A stretch of 56,272 nucleotides of DNA from a virus. The translations under genes were made by a program, and so were the position numbers. Below are positions 30,253 to 37,294 of the stretch, one piece after another (within the stretch, counting starts at the first letter, position 1; every line of letters begins with the position of its first letter). The stretch lies in IMG/VR virus record IMGVR_UViG_3300031576_000051, positions 1 through 56,272 of that record. One strand, written 5' to 3'. The notes beneath the pieces were generated by a model. The model was not told the origin of the DNA. It saw only the letters and a list, made by a program, of their open reading frames with translations, and did no database searches.

Positions 30253-30412
30253 GAGGCTCGGCGGGGAGGCAGATGAGGCCCGAGGGGCGCTTTCCCCAGG
30301 GTCGTCTATCAATCTGCAGCCAGAGGGCAGTACGCCCGTTTCGGGCCCTCTCGGGAGGGCGGTTCTCCCTCGAGAGACGATTTGAAAAGAAAACGAGGTC
30401 GAGAGTGGCCGC
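30253..30412. terminator. Convergent intergenic region with hairpin
   Basis: Rightward and leftward blocks meet here. GCCCTC (30345-30350) pairs with GAGGGC (30355-30360) around TCGG, a stable tetraloop hairpin that reads the same in both directions. A second G/C-rich dyad surrounds it (GGGCCCTCTC and GAGGGCGG). An A-rich stretch (30382-30395) lies on the right, which would give a U-rich tail to leftward transcripts only if the stem preceded it; the order fits poorly. Bidirectional termination is plausible. Confidence 0.45.
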
Positions 30413-30718
30413 CTAGGCCGCGGCGCCGGCGGTCACCCACCCGTGCCAGCCGCAGCCGCCTTGAAGGTGGACGCTCGGCTGCAAGCTCAGGTCATCGGCC
30501 GTGGTGCCTGCGGTCACGCGCCAGCGGCCAGGCCCGACCAGGTGAGGAGCCTGAGGCACGCCCTCGAAGAAGAGGACGACGGCGTGCGGGTTCCCCGCCT
30601 TCGTGCAGAGCGGGCAGGCGAAGCAAACGCCGTCTGCCTCCGCCAACGTCAGAACCTCACGCCAGCCCGAGGGCGACGAGCGGATCCACTCGAAGACGAA
30701 CCCGTCGCGGAGTCTCAC
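30413..30718 (-). CDS. DUF6527-like zinc protein
   Basis: A 101-residue protein from a GTG at 30718 overlapping the previous stop. GVCFACPLC near residue 37, RWRVTAGTTADDLSLQPSVH and GGCGWHGWV near the end match the small phage family in which a CxxC/CGWHG zinc site accompanies a LSPS motif. Function unknown. It is the last leftward gene. Confidence 0.62.
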   Translation of the reverse strand: MRLRDGFVFEWIRSSPSGWREVLTLAEADGVCFACPLCTKAGNPHAVVLFFEGVPQAPHLVGPGRWRVTAGTTADDLSLQPSVHLQGGCGWHGWVTAGAAA

Positions 30719-31038
30719 GACAGAACGTCTTCGATGACGATGAGGACGACGCCGCTCGAGGGCACGGTCTGGATGAGGCCGACGAGCGTGACCGCGAACT
30801 CGCCGACGAACAGACCTTCGGTGTCGACGTTCAGAGCGGCCCACGCGTACTCGACGATCCCCGCCGGGGCGTCGACGACCGTGGCCGCGGCGTTGACCTT
30901 CAGCGCCCCTCCGCTCCTCGGCCGCATGCGGAACTGGACGGAGGCGCCGGTCAGATCGATGGGAACGTCCTCGGAGTCGAGCAGCTGGGCGCGAAGGATC
31001 GGAAGCCTGTCGCCCTTCTTCATGTTGAACGTCGCCAT
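30715..31038 (-). CDS. Baseplate/fibre-type beta domain (BppU N-terminal-like)
   Basis: A 107-residue protein. GDRLPILRAQLLDSEDVPID followed by LTGASVQFRMRPRSGG and FVGEFAVTLVG fits the beta-sandwich that begins many phage baseplate upper proteins (DUF2479 type). Here it stands alone at the end of the tail-fibre region and probably is a minor virion protein. Confidence 0.62.
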   Translation of the reverse strand: MATFNMKKGDRLPILRAQLLDSEDVPIDLTGASVQFRMRPRSGGALKVNAAATVVDAPAGIVEYAWAALNVDTEGLFVGEFAVTLVGLIQTVPSSGVVLIVIEDVLS

Positions 31039-31042
31039 GGCT

Positions 31043-31234
31043 TCACCCTACCTTGGAGGGACCTGGACTGATGACAACCTTGCTTCCGCCGCGACCGTCC
31101 ACGGCCTTCGACGCTCCGCCTGAGCTTCGAGGGAAGCCCTGCGCAGGCTGATGGTCCTCGAGGACGAGGATGTAGCCGCTCTCGAGCAGCAGCTTGTCCG
31201 TGCCGTTCTCTAGAAGGATGTACGAGGTCGCCAT
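31043..31234 (-). CDS. Small virion-associated protein, unknown
   Basis: A 63-residue protein starting MATSYILLENGTDKLLLESGYILVLEDH, a phrase common at the start of small proteins near phage tail-fibre genes. The rest is Gly/Ser/Pro-rich. It is likely a minor tail component. Confidence 0.55.
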   Translation of the reverse strand: MATSYILLENGTDKLLLESGYILVLEDHQPAQGFPRSSGGASKAVDGRGGSKVVISPGPSKVG

Positions 31235-31236
31235 GG

Positions 31237-31473
31237 TCAGCCTTTAGGAACGACCTCGACCCGCACCACGATCTTCCAGCCGCCGGCGGGCTCGGGAGAG
31301 AAGCTCGGCACGCCGACGAGAGCGCACTCGTGCTCCTCGAGCAGGGCGTTGACCTTGGCCGCGCACTCTTCGGCCAGCCGCTTGCGAAGCTCCTTCAGCT
31401 CCGCCGCTCCGCTCCTCGGCGCTCCGTTCTTCGCTGTGCCGTTCTTCGCAGCTTCGCTCGCCTCGGCGCTCAT
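31237..31473 (-). CDS. Small helical protein near tail fibre
   Basis: A 78-residue protein with a central charged helix (ELKELRKRLAEECAAKVNALLEEH) and a C-terminal beta hairpin (GGWKIVVRVEVVPKG). It overlaps its upstream neighbour by four bases. Function unknown. Confidence 0.55.
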   Translation of the reverse strand: MSAEASEAAKNGTAKNGAPRSGAAELKELRKRLAEECAAKVNALLEEHECALVGVPSFSPEPAGGWKIVVRVEVVPKG

Positions 31474-31709
31474 TCGATCCCCTTCGCCAGGTCAGCAAGC
31501 TGCTCGTTCAGAATGCTGAGCTCACTCTGCATCACGTCGCGTCGAACCGTCAACCTATCCACGTGTGATGCGAGCCAGGTTTCGAGATCGGCGTCCTGAC
31601 CGGCCTCGTCCTTGGCCGCGAATGCCGTCACCTCGTCAAGATTCGCGCCTCGGCCAGGTCCTGCGAGCCTCTCAGCCATGTACATCTTCATCACGTTATC
31701 TCGTTGCAT
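31470..31709 (-). CDS. Small helical protein near tail fibre
   Basis: A 79-residue protein, all-helical by appearance (VDRLTVRRDVMQSELSILNE). It follows the fibre gene on the leftward strand. It could be a fibre assembly helper, but nothing in the sequence proves this. Confidence 0.52.
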   Translation of the reverse strand: MQRDNVMKMYMAERLAGPGRGANLDEVTAFAAKDEAGQDADLETWLASHVDRLTVRRDVMQSELSILNEQLADLAKGIE

Positions 31710-31727
31710 CGGATCATTCTCCTTGTA

Positions 31728-34457
31728 TCAGATGGCGACCACTCGCCAGCGTGAACTGGTCGTGTCATACCAGATCTCGACGGCGCCGTTCGTGCGGATG
31801 GTGAGGTTCGCGTTGTTCGGACAGAAGAATCGGTTGGCCGCAGTGGAACCGGCGTTGTCGTGGTTGAGCACGATGGTGTTGGTCGCGCTGATGTTCATCA
31901 GGATGATGCTTCGCCCTGAGGCCTGCGCCACTAGACCCGTGAGCGTGGCAGCGCCGCTGGCGTCCTGCCTGATGACGGTGGCGGTCGCGAGGCTCGTCGG
32001 GCTGTAGTTGTTGTTGGTGCCCGTGATGGCCGTCGGGCTGATGATGGATCGAAGGTAGAGCCCGTCGTCGATCCGCGTCTCGCCGTCGAACTCGACCGCT
32101 CCGGCCTGGACCCACAGGGCCCGGCTGTTCGTGATGGTCGCGTTGGTGCCCGCGACCGGAGCGCCGACGATGGCGACGGTGGCCGCGTCGGTGATGGTGC
32201 TCGCGGCGACGAAGCTGTACGTGCGCTGCCGGTAGATGAAGGTCCGCTGCGTGGCGAGCGCTCCGGTGGCGTGCTGGAGCGTGGCCGTGGCGCTGAAGTC
32301 TACGTCAGGCGTCTCGGTGCCCGCGGTCTGCCCCGTGTGCGCAGCGCCGACGTACAGGAAGTTGGAAGCCGCCCCGGTGGTGGCCGCAGCTCGAGCGATG
32401 CGCGTGCCGCCCGCCCCTTGCTGAACCAACATGAACCCAGCTGTTGGGTTAGCATCGGTCCCCACGTTGAGACCTCCCGTGCCGATGCGCGAAGGGCTCA
32501 CGGAGTCCACGCGCAGGGCCACGCCTCCGACCGCGGCACCGACGCGCAAGCATCCCGTCGAATCCGCGGTGGCGAGCCCCACGAGCACCTGCCCCGAGGG
32601 GTTGATGTGCATTCGCTGGATGCCGGTGTCGTTGACTTCGGTGTAGGTCGGTGCCGTGTAGAAGACGAGATCGTTCGCGTCGGGGCAGGTCCAGCCTCCC
32701 CCTCCGAAGTACAAGCTGCGAGACGTCCCTTCGTCGTAGCCGCTCAACGCCGTGAACGGGACGAGCGTGGGCGGCGAACCGGGCGTGCCAACCCGAGCGA
32801 TGGCGTAGAGCCCGCCGTTCCCACCGCCGTCATACGTCGAGTTGATGTAGGAGCCGATCACCAGAGCCGTATAGATGCTAGCGCAGTTGAACGCGCCGGC
32901 GGGCGACGGCCCTATGACCGCAGCGCCTTCGGAAAAGATCGAACCGCCCGCGGTTGAACCCGTTGTGTTGTCTTTGACCTGAAGGCGCCCCTTGGCCGCC
33001 GCCGCCCCACCCGTGCCGACGGTCAGCCGATCGTCAGTCGCGTCCCACAGGAGCGCAGTGTCGACCGACAACAGGCCGCCTGTGCCAGTGACCACCACCC
33101 TTCCAGCAGCGAAAGAAGAGAGGGTCACGTTGTCTGACGTGGAGAGGTTGCCCGAACCGTCGAGGCTGAACCCGACGGAGGCGAGCGCCGTCTGCACGGC
33201 CGAGAACGGAACGTTGTGAACGTGGTCGGCACGCGAGAGGCTCGTGCTCGAGCCCTCGGTGTTGGCCGTGCCCACGTCCACGGCAGCCGCGGTTGCGACG
33301 GCGTGCTGATGGTCGCGCCTGGCGAGTCCGGTCCCCGTTCCTTCGGCCGCAGCGTCTCCGGCGTTCACCGTGGAGATGGTGCCGCCTGCCGTGTCGATGT
33401 CGTGCGAGTGGTCGGCCCTTGCCAGGTTCGCGCTCGCTCCCTCTGCGTTGGCCGAGTCGGCGTTCAGGGCAGAGGCCGCCGCGGTGGCCACGTCGTGCTT
33501 GTGGTCGGCACGCGCAGGCTCTCCGCTCGTGCCGATCGCGGCCGCAGCCTTGGTGACGTCTGCCGGAGCCGTGTTGCTCTGGTGCGTGTGGTCGGAGCGG
33601 GCGAGCGAGGTCGCCGACCCCTCGCCTGAGGCAGTGGCCACGCCCGTCGCCGCAGGAGCGGCGGTGCTCACGTCGTGCTTGTGATCCGCTCGGGAAGGAG
33701 TCGTGCTCGCTCCGGCGGAGGCCGCGGCCTTGGTGACGTCGGCCGGAGCGGCAGGAGCGGCGAGGGCGTGACGATGGTCCGAGCGAGAGAAGCTCGTGGC
33801 CGAACCCTCTGCCGCCGAGTCGCCGATGCCGATGACGCCTGCCGCGTCTGCCGCGATGGCATGACGATGATCGCTTCTGGCGAGCGAGAGCGCGGTCCCT
33901 TCCGCCGCGGAGTCATCGGGCTGGATCGTCCCGGGCGCGGCCGTCGCCACGTCATGCTTGTGGTCCTGTCTCGAGGCCTCGGCCGAGACGCCCGCGCTCG
34001 CGGCGGCGGTGTCCACGTCCACGGGCGCGACGTTGGACAGGCCTGCGGCGGAGGGAGTCTGCCAGGTGGCCGCGGCTCCGCTCGTCGCGGTCAGCACCTG
34101 GCCGGAGGAGGGGGCCGTGGCGGCCGAGACGGCAACGATCGTCGTGGCCGTGCGCAGGCCGCTCGCGGTCCTGTCGTCGGAGAGTCGGGCGTCGTTCCCC
34201 TGGCAGGCGGTGTTGGCGCTCGAGCCGTAGGTCTGCTGAGAGCCCGTCAACTTCGAGCTGCCGTCGAGGCCCGCGTATCCTCCGGCCGCGTTCTTGTTCG
34301 CCGTCTCCTCGAACGGCGCGGTCAGGTCGTCGAACGTGATGCGCTTGTCCGTCCCGCTCGGCGCCATCGTCAGGTCAGACTTGTCGACGATGACAAGCTC
34401 GTCGAGCGTCGCCGGCGTGACGAGTTGAACGAGGTCTGAGATCTTCGTGTCGGCCAT
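31728..34457 (-). CDS. Tail fibre with nine HxH repeats
   Basis: A 909-residue fibre. Residues 1-60 form an attachment-like start (MADTKISDLVQLVTPATLDE). From residue 165 to 415 the motif (S/R)(A/S)DHxH occurs nine times with spacing close to 31 residues (166, 197, 228, 259, 290, 319, 350, 383, 412), between Ala/Thr/Ser-rich segments. HxH triads in trimeric fibres such as T4 gp37 bind iron along the axis. The C-terminal half is beta-rich and probably binds the host. No chaperone domain is visible. Confidence 0.85.
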   Translation of the reverse strand: MADTKISDLVQLVTPATLDELVIVDKSDLTMAPSGTDKRITFDDLTAPFEETANKNAAGGYAGLDGSSKLTGSQQTYGSSANTACQGNDARLSDDRTASGLRTATTIVAVSAATAPSSGQVLTATSGAAATWQTPSAAGLSNVAPVDVDTAAASAGVSAEASRQDHKHDVATAAPGTIQPDDSAAEGTALSLARSDHRHAIAADAAGVIGIGDSAAEGSATSFSRSDHRHALAAPAAPADVTKAAASAGASTTPSRADHKHDVSTAAPAATGVATASGEGSATSLARSDHTHQSNTAPADVTKAAAAIGTSGEPARADHKHDVATAAASALNADSANAEGASANLARADHSHDIDTAGGTISTVNAGDAAAEGTGTGLARRDHQHAVATAAAVDVGTANTEGSSTSLSRADHVHNVPFSAVQTALASVGFSLDGSGNLSTSDNVTLSSFAAGRVVVTGTGGLLSVDTALLWDATDDRLTVGTGGAAAAKGRLQVKDNTTGSTAGGSIFSEGAAVIGPSPAGAFNCASIYTALVIGSYINSTYDGGGNGGLYAIARVGTPGSPPTLVPFTALSGYDEGTSRSLYFGGGGWTCPDANDLVFYTAPTYTEVNDTGIQRMHINPSGQVLVGLATADSTGCLRVGAAVGGVALRVDSVSPSRIGTGGLNVGTDANPTAGFMLVQQGAGGTRIARAAATTGAASNFLYVGAAHTGQTAGTETPDVDFSATATLQHATGALATQRTFIYRQRTYSFVAASTITDAATVAIVGAPVAGTNATITNSRALWVQAGAVEFDGETRIDDGLYLRSIISPTAITGTNNNYSPTSLATATVIRQDASGAATLTGLVAQASGRSIILMNISATNTIVLNHDNAGSTAANRFFCPNNANLTIRTNGAVEIWYDTTSSRWRVVAI

Positions 34458-34469
34458 CTTGGTTTCCTC

Positions 34470-34748
34470 TTAGAGCTTGAACTCGTGGCCAAGCTCGCGA
34501 GGCCACAACGCGTACTCCTTGATCGCAGCGATGGCCTTCTCCGCGCGCACGGCCCGCGTCTGGATCGTGTGCAGACACTCCTCGAACGGAGCGCCGACTC
34601 GCTTCGACAGCTCGCCTGCCAGACGCAACATCTCCTTGTGCGTCATGTGACCCGTCTCGATCTCGCGGAGCGAGCGCCTGCGCGTCTCGACCGCAAGCCC
34701 GAGCCCGACGACGTGCACAACCTGAGGTTCGTTCGCCATTCGCTTCAC
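34470..34748 (-). CDS. Small helical protein, unknown
   Basis: A 92-residue protein; GTG at 34748 overlaps the previous stop, and an ATG three codons later is an alternative. Residues 26-80 are helical (LREIETGHMTHKEMLRLAGE; CLHTIQTRAVRAEKAIAAIK). It sits between a structural gene and the fibre. Function unknown. Confidence 0.55.
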   Translation of the reverse strand: MKRMANEPQVVHVVGLGLAVETRRRSLREIETGHMTHKEMLRLAGELSKRVGAPFEECLHTIQTRAVRAEKAIAAIKEYALWPRELGHEFKL

Positions 34749-35155
34749 CCTGTCAGCTTGAAGATGCGGTTGGTTCCGTTATCCCATGCGATCGTGATGC
34801 TGCCGCCGTTCGGAGTCACGGCGGAGGCGAGCGCAAGGAGGAGGAGGACGAGCGCCGACGTTGCCGCCGAGCCGGTGTCGTTGAAGAGAAGCACCGACTC
34901 GCATTGGTCTCCGGTCACGGTGGTCAGCACCGTGTTTGCCGCGTCGAAGACGCCATCGGTCGAGGTCTTGCTGGCCAACGCCACCGGCGTCCCGACCTTC
35001 GCGCCCGACGGTACGTCATCGTAGAAGTCGTCGGTGTTGAAGTTCGGCGTGTAGTCCGCGTCGTCGATGAGCACCGCCTTCAGCGTCGAGCCGGCCGTGA
35101 TGTCGAGGTCGTTGTCGATCATCAGCTTCTTGAACTTGTCGTACATCCCGGCCAT
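34745..35155 (-). CDS. Putative virion protein, beta-rich
   Basis: A 136-residue protein starting MAGMYDKFKKLMIDNDLDIT, followed by beta-like segments (TLKAVLIDDADYTPN, FDAANTVLTTVTG) and a hydrophobic stretch ALVLLLLALASAV near residue 103, ending in ITIAWDNGTNRIFKLTG. Proteins with this pattern occur beside tail-fibre genes in many phages. It is probably structural. Confidence 0.58.
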   Translation of the reverse strand: MAGMYDKFKKLMIDNDLDITAGSTLKAVLIDDADYTPNFNTDDFYDDVPSGAKVGTPVALASKTSTDGVFDAANTVLTTVTGDQCESVLLFNDTGSAATSALVLLLLALASAVTPNGGSITIAWDNGTNRIFKLTG

Positions 35156-35164
35156 GTCGTCTCC

Positions 35165-35359
35165 TCAGACCTTCTTGGGCTCGTACGCCATGGCCTTCGC
35201 GTGCGCCGAGGTCGCCCTGGCCACGAGGCTCTGCTTCTCCTCGTCGCTCAGGTCGCCGGCGTTGCGGATGGCGTCGTAGATGCCAGTTCCCACCTGCACG
35301 AGCGCAGGCCCGAGCTTCTCGGCGAGCAGCAGCACGATCTGGATCTCAGCGCCTGTCAT
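35165..35359 (-). CDS. Small protein in lysis region
   Basis: A 64-residue protein from the ATG at 35359 that overlaps the upstream membrane protein stop (ATGA). It starts MTGAEIQIVLLLAEKLGPAL, an amphipathic or weakly hydrophobic helix, and ends in a basic stretch. It may belong with the lysis genes, but this is only positional. Confidence 0.5.
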   Translation of the reverse strand: MTGAEIQIVLLLAEKLGPALVQVGTGIYDAIRNAGDLSDEEKQSLVARATSAHAKAMAYEPKKV

Positions 35360-35736
35360 GGCGCACCTCCGTCCTTGGCTTCGGGTTGAACCTCTGGGCT
35401 CGCCGACCTGGCCGTCCACACCGCAAGCTCGGCGGAGAGAAGCGTCAGGACGCCGGCGACCCGCTGCTGCGCCGTCGCGTCTCCGTTCGCCCACTGCTTG
35501 AACGCCTCGTCGTACGCCGGCTTCCAGTAGGCGCAGAACGCGGCCCATGTCCTGTACGTCTGGACGCTGACGAGCCCGCGGTCGAGCATCGCGTCCATGG
35601 CTTGACCGGTGGCGGCGAACGTCTCTCCGAGCGCGATGACCGTCTCGCCGCTCGCTCGCCAGGCCTGAGCGTGGGTGCACGACCCGAGCGCGAGCGGGAA
35701 GGCGAGGAGGAGCACGACGGCGCCGGCCTTGGCCAC
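35356..35736 (-). CDS. Possible nested lipoprotein (internal start)
   Basis: An in-frame GTG at 35736 is preceded by GGAGGCGGGGGAGG about 11 bases upstream. It would give 126 residues: a short basic n-region, the hydrophobic core GAVVLLLAFPLAL and lipobox LGSC, then a helical soluble part (SGETVIALGETFAATGQAMD). A lipoprotein next to the endolysin could be an outer-membrane spanin. The overlap could instead mean a simple gene fusion. Confidence 0.4.
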   Translation of the reverse strand: MAKAGAVVLLLAFPLALGSCTHAQAWRASGETVIALGETFAATGQAMDAMLDRGLVSVQTYRTWAAFCAYWKPAYDEAFKQWANGDATAQQRVAGVLTLLSAELAVWTARSASPEVQPEAKDGGAP

Positions 35737-36303
35737 CTTCGCCGCGGCCTCCCCCGCCTCCTTGGCCTTCAGCTTCCTCAGCTTGAACCATGCGACGACG
35801 TCCTTCGCCCACCCGTAGAGCGCAGTGGCCAGGCCGACGATCCCTCCCGTCCCGACGACGAGAGGCACGACCAGTTCAGGGGTGACCTTGGTGTCGGTCG
35901 CGTACATCGGAACCATGGCCACGGCGAATGCGGTCGCCGAGTTGAGTAGCACTCCGCCCGGCTTAGACTCGAACAGGAAGAAGAACGGCCGATCAGCCCA
36001 GTGATCATCGGGGATCATGTCATGGAGCTTCTTGCCGAACGCCCTGACGCCGAGCACGAGCAGGACGACGACGAGCACGGCCAGAGCGAACAGCTCGCCC
36101 GCGCGCCAGAGCCCGCCGACCTTACCGAGCAGCTGGAGGAGCTGCTGGAGCATCGGGTCGTCGAGCTGCCCGCTCGAGATCGCCGGCAGCTGCTCGAGCG
36201 GAGGAGCGTAGCCCCACGCCGCCGCGGCGACGAGCAGGGCCGAACCGCAGAGCAGAGCGAGCGAGGTCGACAGCCAGTGATAGAACATCCAATCCTTTTC
36301 CAT
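35356..36303 (-). CDS. Multi-pass membrane protein with internal lipobox
   Basis: A 315-residue protein next to the endolysin. Likely membrane segments: residues 10-32, 70-85 and 120-155. Near residues 195-208 there is AGAVVLLLAFPLALGSC, a lipoprotein signal with Cys at the lipobox, which is odd in the middle of a protein. A GTG at codon 190 (35736) with strong purine-rich sequence upstream could start a separate lipoprotein. The long form may be a holin-like protein; the short form may be an outer-membrane lipoprotein of the spanin kind. Confidence 0.55.
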   Translation of the reverse strand: MEKDWMFYHWLSTSLALLCGSALLVAAAAWGYAPPLEQLPAISSGQLDDPMLQQLLQLLGKVGGLWRAGELFALAVLVVVLLVLGVRAFGKKLHDMIPDDHWADRPFFFLFESKPGGVLLNSATAFAVAMVPMYATDTKVTPELVVPLVVGTGGIVGLATALYGWAKDVVAWFKLRKLKAKEAGEAAAKVAKAGAVVLLLAFPLALGSCTHAQAWRASGETVIALGETFAATGQAMDAMLDRGLVSVQTYRTWAAFCAYWKPAYDEAFKQWANGDATAQQRVAGVLTLLSAELAVWTARSASPEVQPEAKDGGAP

Positions 36304-36316
36304 GTCCCTCTCCTTT

Positions 36317-36820
36317 TCAACAGTGAAGCGCCACGCCGGGCGCGACGGGAAGCGAACGCCAGGCCGGATCCTGAACGTGCGGCAGATCCGGAAACGGGAA
36401 CAGCCTTCCGCTCTCGAGGCCCATCTCCTCAGCCATCCTGTTCATCACGTCGAAGCGCCTCAGCGCCTCGGCCCTGACCTTCGCGTCCTCCTCGTTGCCG
36501 AGGTAGACGAGCTTGACGCCGCCGCTCGCGTACAGCTCGCGGACCGGGTAGCGGTCGATGGCCGCGTCGTGACCGTGCGCGGAGTCGGCCGCGTACCTCG
36601 CGTTGGAGATCACCTTCTTGCGGTCTACGACCGCCCACTCTCCGGTGCTGAGCTTCAGCACGCGTCCGAGCTTGAACCTCTCGAGCTGCGTCGGGTCATC
36701 ACGTCTGCCCTCGGTGATCTTGATGGCGAACGGCCCATCCACCTTCCATCGTTCGACGTACGCCTTCAGCTTCGTGTTGTCCGGGCAGAGATGAACGTTG
36801 TGCACGAGAACGACGGTCAT
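36317..36820 (-). CDS. Endolysin, peptidase M15 (L-Ala-D-Glu peptidase type)
   Basis: A 167-residue protein. FAIKITEGRRDDPTQLERF, ISNARYAADSAHGHDAAID (Ser80, His82, Asp89) and FPFPDLPHVQD (His148) give the zinc ligands of the VanY/M15 family used by phage endolysins such as that of T5. It would cleave the L-alanyl-D-glutamate bond of cell-wall peptides at lysis. No cell-wall-binding domain is attached, which suits a Gram-negative host. Confidence 0.85.
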   Translation of the reverse strand: MTVVLVHNVHLCPDNTKLKAYVERWKVDGPFAIKITEGRRDDPTQLERFKLGRVLKLSTGEWAVVDRKKVISNARYAADSAHGHDAAIDRYPVRELYASGGVKLVYLGNEEDAKVRAEALRRFDVMNRMAEEMGLESGRLFPFPDLPHVQDPAWRSLPVAPGVALHC

Positions 36821-37206
36821 GGTCCGCCGTCCTTTTTCTCATCTGGGTCCTTCTCAAGTCTCGGCTGCGGCTGCTTGGTCATGACCGCACGATACAGGGC
36901 GCGCACGTCCTGCCGCACCTCCTTCTGATTCTCCTCGATGACATCAACCCGCTTGACCAGCTCTTTCGCCGCCTCGACGCCCGCGGCCTTCGCCTCCGAG
37001 ATGAAGACGCGGTAGCCGACGATGACGGCGACCGCGGCGGTGACGATCGCGATGACGAACGTGTACACCTCGTTGAGGCGAAACGCCCGCTTCATGTCCT
37101 TCTTCGACACGGGCATCTTCATCTCTGGATCTGTGCCTGGCTCGGCGTCGAGATCTTTCTTCATGCGTGGAGCGTCCGGCTTGGGAGACTCGTTCAGCTC
37201 AGGCAT
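36817..37206 (-). CDS. Single-pass membrane protein, lysis-associated
   Basis: A 129-residue protein. Residues 1-45 are hydrophilic, 47-70 (VYTFVIAIVTAAVAVIVGYRVF) form a membrane helix, and 72-110 form a charged coiled coil (ELVKRVDVIEENQKEVRQDV). It overlaps the endolysin by four bases. It could be an inner-membrane spanin or a holin partner. Topology alone does not decide. Confidence 0.58.
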   Translation of the reverse strand: MPELNESPKPDAPRMKKDLDAEPGTDPEMKMPVSKKDMKRAFRLNEVYTFVIAIVTAAVAVIVGYRVFISEAKAAGVEAAKELVKRVDVIEENQKEVRQDVRALYRAVMTKQPQPRLEKDPDEKKDGGP

Positions 37207-37294
37207 AGACCTCCACCGTAGGCCGTCGGGTGGACAACTGAGGCACGACTCTGTTGAGATGCCTGCCCACTGAGGCTTAAAAAATTGAAGCGGC
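37207..37294. other. Gap between tail hub and lysis genes
   Basis: An 88-base gap on the leftward path. It contains a run of six A residues (read as T in the leftward transcript) just past the hub stop codon, without a strong stem ahead of it. A weak terminator or a lysis promoter could lie here; I see no clear consensus. Confidence 0.3.

Noticed and set aside
32400-34457. CRISPR-like regular repeats
   Set aside because: The approximately 93-base periodicity is coding repeats of the fibre DHxH units, imperfect and in frame.
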